NCBI GenBank assembly: GCA_019187225.1
Contig: JABAQQ010000011.1
Coordinates: 186,001 to 250,000, forward strand
Origin: Saprospiraceae bacterium
GTDB taxonomy: Bacteria > Bacteroidota > Bacteroidia > Chitinophagales > Saprospiraceae
DNA: 64,000 bases
Direction of reading: 5' to 3'
Below the pieces are notes generated by a model. That model made no database searches. It had not been told where the DNA came from and saw nothing but the letters and a program-made list of their open reading frames with translations. The translations under genes were made by a program, and so were the position numbers. Shown piece after piece: positions 58,856-64,000 of the stretch (its first letter is position 1; the number at the start of each line of letters is the position of its first letter).

Positions 58856-61318
58856 ATGGCAAAAGGAAAACGCGGACAATTAAGCATAAATTTCGACAGT
58901 GAGCGCGTCTCGAAACTCTTCGGGATATTTCTGCTGTTCCTGTCGTTCTATTTTTTTATCGCCTTTGTTTCTTACTTGTTCACCTGGAAAAATGATCACG
59001 ACGTCGTGTTCCATTTTTCCTGGGAAATGTTTCTCGCCGACGTCCAGGTGGACAACTGGTTGGGTCGTCTCGGCGCGTTCCTGTCGGACAGTATTATCTA
59101 CTGGGGTTTTGGCATTTCGTCGTTTGGTATTGTCTACCTGCTCTACAAATACGGCCTCGCCCTTGTCCGGAGAATACCGCTTGGCTACCTCGGTATTACT
59201 TTCCAACGCACGGTGATCCTGATGATCATCGTTTCCATTGTCGCATCCTTTTTCTTTCAGAAACTCGAGTTTCCCTGGGGAGGCGTGTTCGGACAGTCTG
59301 TCAGCGAGTATATTCAAAATTTCCTCGGCACCATCGGTACATTGGCGCTGATGTTGTTCGCCCTCATTGCGACGTTCGTATGGTCAAACAACCCGAACCT
59401 CGAAGAACTCAGTTGGCAGCGACTGTGGGATGAAACCAAACAGGCCTGGCACGACCTGCTTACCGGCAACTTCGGCAAGCGCCGCCCGGCAGCTGCGCCG
59501 CCGCCACCGGTGTCGCGTATGAAAGCCGAAATCCCGACTCCGACCGAAACGACCGCTGCCATCCCTACCGCGTCGTCCCAGGCGGTAGAGCCACCTGACA
59601 GCCAACTGTCGCTCGATCTGAGCCAGCGCAGCGCCCTTTTTGCTGATCTGCCCAAGCGGGAAGTGCTGAAACCCGGCGGTGATGGCGATATGGAGATCAT
59701 CATCAACACGCCACCGCCGCCGTCCACCCCCGAGGATGCCGAGGCATACAAACCTCCGGTCGTGGCCGTGCAGGAAGACAATCCAACCCTCAGCGAACCG
59801 TACGACCCGACGCTTGAATTGTCCCACTACGAATATCCGCACTCTCAATTGCTGGTGGAACACGATAATACAGTGCTGGAAATTGACCGGGAAGAACTGG
59901 AAGCCAACAAAAACCAAATATTGCAGACCTTGATGTATTTCAAAATCGAGATTGAAAAGATCAAGGCGACCATCGGCCCCACCGTTACGCTCTACGAAAT
60001 TGTGCCGGCTAAAGGTATCCGCATTTCCAAGATCAAGAACCTCGAAGACGACATTGCGCTCAACCTTTCTGCATTGGGCATCCGTATCATCGCACCCATT
60101 CCAGGCAAAGGCACCATCGGCATTGAAGTGCCGAACAAAAAACGCCAGACGGTCGGCATGCGCGAAGTGATCACCGATGAGCGCTTCAAAAGGGCGAAAA
60201 TGGAACTGCCTGTCGCTCTTGGGAAAACCATTCAAAATGAGGTGTTTGTGGCAGATCTGACCAAAATGCCACACCTCCTGGTAGCGGGCGCCACCGGTCA
60301 GGGTAAATCCGTTGGTATCAACGTCGTATTGATGTCGTTGCTCTACAAAAAACACCCCTCGCAGGTAAAACTGATCCTGATTGACCCGAAAAAGGTCGAA
60401 TTGTTCCCCTATGCCAAACTCGAAAACCACTTTCTCGGTTTCCTGCCGGATCAGACGGAGCCCATCGTAACGGATACGACAAAAGTGGTGCATACGCTCA
60501 ACTCGCTCATCATTGAAATGGAAACGCGCTACGACCTGCTCAAAAAGGCCGAAGTGCGCAACATCACCGAATACAACGAAAAATTCGTCGCCCGTCGCCT
60601 CAATCCGCACAAAGGCCACCGCTTCCTGCCGTACATCGTGCTCATTATTGACGAGTTCGCCGACCTCATCATGACCGCGGGAAAAGAAGTGGAATTGCCC
60701 ATCGGACGCCTCGCACAACTCGCACGCGCCGTCGGCATTCACCTCATCATTGCCACGCAGCGCCCTTCGGTCAATATCATCACCGGCGTCATCAAAGCCA
60801 ACTTTCCGGCGCGTATCGCCTTTAAAGTTGCCTCTAAGGTTGACTCCCGAACCATCCTGGACACGGGCGGCGCCGAACAACTCACCGGTCGCGGCGATAT
60901 GCTGCTCTCCGTCGGCGGCGATATCATCCGCCTGCAATCGGCTTTTGTGGATACGCCCGAAGTGGAGCGCGTCATCGAATTCATCGCCAACCAGCAAGGC
61001 TTTGCCGAGCCGTTCTTCCTGCCCGAATTCCACCCCGATGGCGAACCCGGCGGAGAGGCCAAACAATTCAGCTTTGCCGATATGGACGATATGCTCGAGG
61101 ATGCTGCCCGCCTCGTGGTGGAGACGCAGCACGGTTCCACAAGCATGATCCAGCGGCGCATGAAACTCGGCTACAACCGCGCCGGCCGCATTATGGATCA
61201 GCTCGAAGCGCTGGGCATTGTCGGCCCGGCGGAAGGTTCCAAACCGCGCGAAGTGCTGTATTACAGTGTGGATGAGTTGGAACGGTTCCTGACGGAATTG
61301 AGGAATAAACGGGGGTAA
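58856..61318 (+). CDS. ftsK: FtsK/SpoIIIE DNA translocase
   Basis: 820 residues. Four N-terminal membrane helices (~18-190), a proline-rich linker of ~120 residues, then the motor: alpha domain (ILQTLMYFKIEIEKIKATIGPTVTLYE), Walker A GATGQGKS at 478-485, and Walker B IVLIIDEFADLIM. The C-terminal gamma winged helix (LGYNRAGRIMDQLEALGIVGPAEGSKPREVL) reads polarity sequences on the chromosome. It pumps DNA at the division septum and activates XerCD recombination at dif. It is followed directly by a HAD gene with its own promoter. Confidence 0.96.
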   Translation: MAKGKRGQLSINFDSERVSKLFGIFLLFLSFYFFIAFVSYLFTWKNDHDVVFHFSWEMFLADVQVDNWLGRLGAFLSDSIIYWGFGISSFGIVYLLYKYGLALVRRIPLGYLGITFQRTVILMIIVSIVASFFFQKLEFPWGGVFGQSVSEYIQNFLGTIGTLALMLFALIATFVWSNNPNLEELSWQRLWDETKQAWHDLLTGNFGKRRPAAAPPPPVSRMKAEIPTPTETTAAIPTASSQAVEPPDSQLSLDLSQRSALFADLPKREVLKPGGDGDMEIIINTPPPPSTPEDAEAYKPPVVAVQEDNPTLSEPYDPTLELSHYEYPHSQLLVEHDNTVLEIDREELEANKNQILQTLMYFKIEIEKIKATIGPTVTLYEIVPAKGIRISKIKNLEDDIALNLSALGIRIIAPIPGKGTIGIEVPNKKRQTVGMREVITDERFKRAKMELPVALGKTIQNEVFVADLTKMPHLLVAGATGQGKSVGINVVLMSLLYKKHPSQVKLILIDPKKVELFPYAKLENHFLGFLPDQTEPIVTDTTKVVHTLNSLIIEMETRYDLLKKAEVRNITEYNEKFVARRLNPHKGHRFLPYIVLIIDEFADLIMTAGKEVELPIGRLAQLARAVGIHLIIATQRPSVNIITGVIKANFPARIAFKVASKVDSRTILDTGGAEQLTGRGDMLLSVGGDIIRLQSAFVDTPEVERVIEFIANQQGFAEPFFLPEFHPDGEPGGEAKQFSFADMDDMLEDAARLVVETQHGSTSMIQRRMKLGYNRAGRIMDQLEALGIVGPAEGSKPREVLYYSVDELERFLTELRNKRG

Positions 61319-61325
61319 ATTCTCC

Positions 61326-61333
61326 TATCTTTG
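61326..61333 (+). promoter_or_regulatory. -7 promoter box of the HAD gene
   Basis: TATCTTTG, an exact -7 consensus, only 4 nt before the ATG at 61338. A transcript from it would be leaderless or nearly so. Confidence 0.5.
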
Positions 61334-61337
61334 CCCC

Positions 61338-62003
61338 ATGCTCAAACACGTTCTTTTCGACAACGACGGCACGGTGGTGGATTCGGAGATCATAGCCGTA
61401 CGCACCACACTCAGCTTGCTGGCGCCCTACGGTTTCCAAATGAGCGAGCAGGAGTACAGCCGCCGTTTCCCAGGTCTTTTAGAGCGCGACATTGTGGCCA
61501 TCATAGGCCAGGAATTCGGCATCCGAGTCGGCGACGACTATTTCGACCGCCTGCGCGCCGCGCATGTGGAAAGTTTCGACCGCGAACTGCGCGCTATTTC
61601 CGGGATGCCCGCCATTTTCCGCAACCTGAAAACGCCCAAAAGTATGGTTTCCAACGGCAGCGTCCGCCACGTGGAACGCTGCCTCCGGCGGGTGCGTCTG
61701 CGCTCGGCACTCGACGGTCATATCTTTTCCGCCGAACACGTGGAACGCCCCAAACCCCACCCCGATGTGTACTACCTGGCGCTGGAAAAATTGCTACTGC
61801 AACCCTCCGATATCCTTGTCGTGGAAGACAGCCCCACCGGCGTACAGGCGGCCAAACAAGCCGGGTTGCGGGTCGTCGGCTTCCTCGGCGCAGCGCACAT
61901 CCACGACGGCCACGACGCGCAACTGCTCGACTGCGGGGCCGATTTTATTGCCGAAGATGCCAAATCGCTGGGGAAATTATTGGAAAAATTCGGAGCGTTG
62001 TGA
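61338..62003 (+). CDS. HAD family sugar-phosphatase-like hydrolase
   Basis: 221 residues. Motif I LFDNDGTVVDSE has the nucleophile Asp8 and acid/base Asp10; motif II is SMVSNGS; Lys is in RPKPHPDVY; motif IV is VVEDSPTGVQAAKQAG. The alpha-helical cap between motifs I and II places it in the beta-phosphoglucomutase/6-phosphogluconate phosphatase (YieH) branch. The substrate is unknown. It follows ftsK by 19 nt. Confidence 0.9.
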   Translation: MLKHVLFDNDGTVVDSEIIAVRTTLSLLAPYGFQMSEQEYSRRFPGLLERDIVAIIGQEFGIRVGDDYFDRLRAAHVESFDRELRAISGMPAIFRNLKTPKSMVSNGSVRHVERCLRRVRLRSALDGHIFSAEHVERPKPHPDVYYLALEKLLLQPSDILVVEDSPTGVQAAKQAGLRVVGFLGAAHIHDGHDAQLLDCGADFIAEDAKSLGKLLEKFGAL

Positions 62004-62125
62004 CCATGTTCGACCCAACGCCTGCTGAATGGACTTGCTCCGCCAACCCGACTATATCCGGGAGCGCTTTGGGCAAGGGGCGGAGGTAAGAGGGGGGAAT
62101 ACGGGGAAGAAAAAATGGTGAGATA

Positions 62126-62623
62126 TCATTTCATCCACTTCAAATCGAACTCGAAGTCCGGCAACACTTTTTCACCGGAAAGCACTTTATCAAAGCCTTC
62201 GACGTTTTCGACTTTTTTATTGGCGCGATATATTTCCACGAACTGGCCGGGGCGGTCAATGTACCAGGCGAGCAGGACGCCATTTTCGAGGTATTCTTCC
62301 ATCTTTTCGCGCACTGTATGAGGGTTGTCGGAGCGGGAACGAATTTCTACGGCGAATTCCGGCACAGCGTGAACGAATTTTTCGCGGTCTTCGGAAGTCG
62401 TTTTTTCCAATCTTTTATGTGAAATCCAGGAAGCATCCGGTGAGCGAACTGCGCCATTGGGTAGGGTGTAGCCAGTATTAGAATCACCAACTTCGCCGCC
62501 GGCATTGACAGCTTCACTCCAGATAACAAGTTGTGCGGTCAGTTTGGAGTTGCGGCGGCCTGTTTCAATCCCTATATGAATGGAGAATGGTTGGAAAGTA
62601 TTATTTAACCAATTATCATTCAT
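62126..62623 (-). CDS. Uma2/DUF820 family PD-(D/E)XK protein, N-terminus short
   Basis: 165 residues from ATG 62623 (an ATG at 62635 adds four). GDSNTGYTLPNGAVRSPDASWISHKRL, PEFAVEIRSRSDNPHTVREKMEEYLENGVLLAWYID are the family core, with D and E-x-R in place of the usual E-x-x-S. The usual N-terminal strand-helix (about 30-40 residues ending in a GE-type motif) is missing, so the gene may be truncated. Uma2 proteins are common orphan nuclease-fold genes of unknown role in cyanobacteria and Bacteroidota. Confidence 0.78.
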   Translation of the reverse strand: MNDNWLNNTFQPFSIHIGIETGRRNSKLTAQLVIWSEAVNAGGEVGDSNTGYTLPNGAVRSPDASWISHKRLEKTTSEDREKFVHAVPEFAVEIRSRSDNPHTVREKMEEYLENGVLLAWYIDRPGQFVEIYRANKKVENVEGFDKVLSGEKVLPDFEFDLKWMK

Positions 62624-62758
62624 ATGAGATTTCATTTCAAATTCAAATCCTTTGAGTTCACACTTGAAGGCGATGAAACGAGCACAGAACGTATTGAGAG
62701 ATTGGCAGTAGTTTTTTTTCTCTGCATTTTAGTTCTGTTTTTTTGCTCGTTATCGTGA
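62624..62758 (+). CDS. Possible small membrane protein (44 aa)
   Basis: ATG at 62624 opens MRFHFKFKSFEFTLEGDETST, followed by one hydrophobic helix (LAVVFFLCILVLFFCSLS) and TGA. It begins one nucleotide from the Uma2 start on the other strand. The amphipathic start and membrane helix are plausible for a small protein, but there is no other support. Confidence 0.3.
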   Translation: MRFHFKFKSFEFTLEGDETSTERIERLAVVFFLCILVLFFCSLS

Positions 62759-62883
62759 TCTTTAAAAAGGAGAGAAAAGTCGCAATCCTCATTTGAATGG
62801 AGAATGGTTGATTTGACCTTTACTTAAGTACCTGAGCAAAATTAAATGAAACTATTTTGAAGTCAATTCTTTGATTGTCAACC

Positions 62884-63043
62884 GGAGGCTGTCTCATAAG
62901 TCAGATTTTGAAAAACGTGACAGAATTTAATTTCAACACATAGACATATAGGACATATAATAAAATCTATGTGCGCTATGTGCCTATGTGTTTCATAAAA
63001 ATTCGGTGTTCTAAATTTCAAATTTACTTATGAGACACCCTCC
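62884..63043. mobile_element. MITE-like element with inverted ends GGAGGsTGTCTCATAAGT
   Basis: Ends 62884-62901 and 63026-63043 are inverted copies of 18 bp with one mismatch. The inside carries a word hairpin (CACATAG, ACATATAG and complements TATGTGC, CTATGTG; 62935-62993). No transposase and no clear target duplication. It ends 3 nt before the uvrA stop. Confidence 0.6.
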
Positions 63044-63046
63044 TAC

Positions 63047-64000
63047 TTAGAGCTTCTCCCTCAAAAACCGCCCCGTATAACTCTCCCTCACCTCCGTTAA
63101 ACCTTCCGGCGGCCCTTCATACACAAGATTCCCGCCTTCCTTGCCACCTTCCGGCCCGAGGTCAATCAACCAATCGGCTGATTTGATGACTTCCATGTTG
63201 TGTTCCACCACGAGTACGCTGTGGCCTTTTTCCACGAGTGCGTTGATGGCTTTGAGCAATTTCTGGATGTCGTGGAAATGCAGCCCCGTCGTGGGCTCGT
63301 CGAAAATGAAAAAGATGTGGCCGCCCGTATTTTCGCGGATCAGGAAGGAGGCGAGTTTCACGCGCTGGGCCTCACCACCCGACAGCGTACTCGACGACTG
63401 GCCGAGTTGTACATAACCCAAACCCACGTCGTAGAGCGGCTGTATGCGCTCGATGATATCTTTGTTGCCTTTGAAAAATTCCAGCGCCTCCTCGATGCTC
63501 ATCTGGAGCACGTCGAAGATGTTCTTGCCCTTGTATTGCACGTCGAGCACTTCCGATTTGAAACGCCGGCCTTTGCACTCTTCGCATTCGAGGTGGACGT
63601 CGGCCAGGAACTGCATTTCCACCACCTGTTCGCCCTCGCCTTTGCAGGCTTCGCAGCGCCCGCCTTCCACGTTGAAACTGAAGTGTTTGGGCATAAAGCC
63701 CCGTATTTTCGACAATTGCTGGCCGGCGAACAGATCGCGGATGTAATCGTATGCTTTAACGTAGGTAATAGGGTTGGAGCGGCTGCTTTTACCGATCGGG
63801 CTCTGGTTGACAAATTCCACACGGGTCACTTTTTTCACGTTGCCTTCGATGCCATCGAAAAGCCCGGGCTGTTTGCCCGGATTGTCGGGCAGGTGTTGCA
63901 TCAGGGCGGGGTACAGGATATCGCGCACCAGGGTCGTTTTGCCGGAACCGCTCACGCCGCTTACCACTGTGAGGCAGTGAAGCGGAATTCGGACGTTCAC
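63047..64000 (-). CDS. uvrA: Excinuclease ABC subunit A, C-terminal part (continues beyond window)
   Basis: The last ~317 residues. The second ATPase Walker A is VSGVSGSGKTTLVRDIL; the zinc finger is CEACKGEGEQVVEMQF ... LECEECKG; the ABC signature is LSGGEAQRVKLASFL; Walker B is IFFIFDEPTTGLHFHD; the C-terminus VVEHNMEVIKSADWLIDLGPEGG is diagnostic. UvrA dimers find DNA damage and load UvrB. The true start lies past 64000. Confidence 0.96.
   Translation of the reverse strand: MNVRIPLHCLTVVSGVSGSGKTTLVRDILYPALMQHLPDNPGKQPGLFDGIEGNVKKVTRVEFVNQSPIGKSSRSNPITYVKAYDYIRDLFAGQQLSKIRGFMPKHFSFNVEGGRCEACKGEGEQVVEMQFLADVHLECEECKGRRFKSEVLDVQYKGKNIFDVLQMSIEEALEFFKGNKDIIERIQPLYDVGLGYVQLGQSSSTLSGGEAQRVKLASFLIRENTGGHIFFIFDEPTTGLHFHDIQKLLKAINALVEKGHSVLVVEHNMEVIKSADWLIDLGPEGGKEGGNLVYEGPPEGLTEVRESYTGRFLREKL

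Noticed and set aside
59384-61132. 582-residue frame on the minus strand inside ftsK
   Set aside because: It is the antisense shadow of a strongly conserved gene, with no recognisable domain and high content of residues typical of antisense frames.

Overview
The window is chromosomal DNA of a Bacteroidota bacterium, most likely of the Saprospiraceae/Lewinellaceae group. The evidence is: type IX secretion (T9SS) C-terminal sorting domains on several exported proteins, a PorP/SprF-family protein, DUF1800/DUF1501 and DUF5606/DUF4783 families, ribosomal protein bTHX, Bacteroidota-type promoters (-33 TTTG, -7 TAnnTTTG) and mid-range GC content. No rRNA, tRNA, CRISPR array, complete insertion sequence or prophage was seen.

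Layout. 1-7 kb: DUF1800 and DUF1501 export pair, GNAT acetyltransferase, a large dockerin/cohesin-like T9SS protein, an RND adaptor without a pump. 7-19 kb: glycosyltransferase, HdeD-like protein, tgt, PorP/SprF, bactofilin overlapping an AtpZ-like gene, TlpA-like thioredoxin, trhO, a TMTC-like TPR membrane protein, DAHP synthase/chorismate mutase. 19-31 kb: PDZ-T9SS protein, DUF2721, recO, upp, alpha/beta hydrolase, PrsW, DUF5682, fadD, beta-mannosidase. 31-36 kb: peroxiredoxin-like protein lacking its cysteine, glycosyltransferase, DUF5606, frr, SpoIIE phosphatase, biotin carrier. 36-37 kb: a 1.25-kb gap holding three small-RNA-like units. 37-50 kb: recQ, glucosaminidase-like protein, choice-of-anchor V protein, DUF4783, bTHX, RluA-type synthase, glycosyltransferase, response regulator plus REC-like/sugar-transferase fusion, DPP IV-like peptidase, HsdR_N protein, lipid kinase. 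50-64 kb: HEAT-cyclophilin, HxlR/pirin pair, FN3 lipoprotein, HI0933 flavoprotein, DUF1684, methyltransferase, ftsK, HAD phosphatase, Uma2, and the 3' part of uvrA. Most genes are housekeeping or cell-envelope genes in short transcription units.

Two things stand out. (1) Between the biotin carrier gene and recQ lie three tandem units of about 125 nt. Each has a promoter with identical 19-bp spacing, a stem kept by compensatory base changes, a shared CATGAGATT segment and a strong intrinsic terminator, and no shared peptide; two 3' relics follow. This looks like an undescribed multi-copy small RNA family. (2) The gaps are full of hairpins built from short tandem words, mostly 7 bp, with different words at different places. 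They occur in convergent, co-directional and divergent gaps. One perfect 32-bp hairpin sits in frame inside the DUF5682 gene, which has a second heptad run upstream. That recalls the gene-invading palindromes of Rickettsia and the heptameric repeats of cyanobacteria. One word hairpin has itself received a MITE-like insertion with an 8-bp target duplication.
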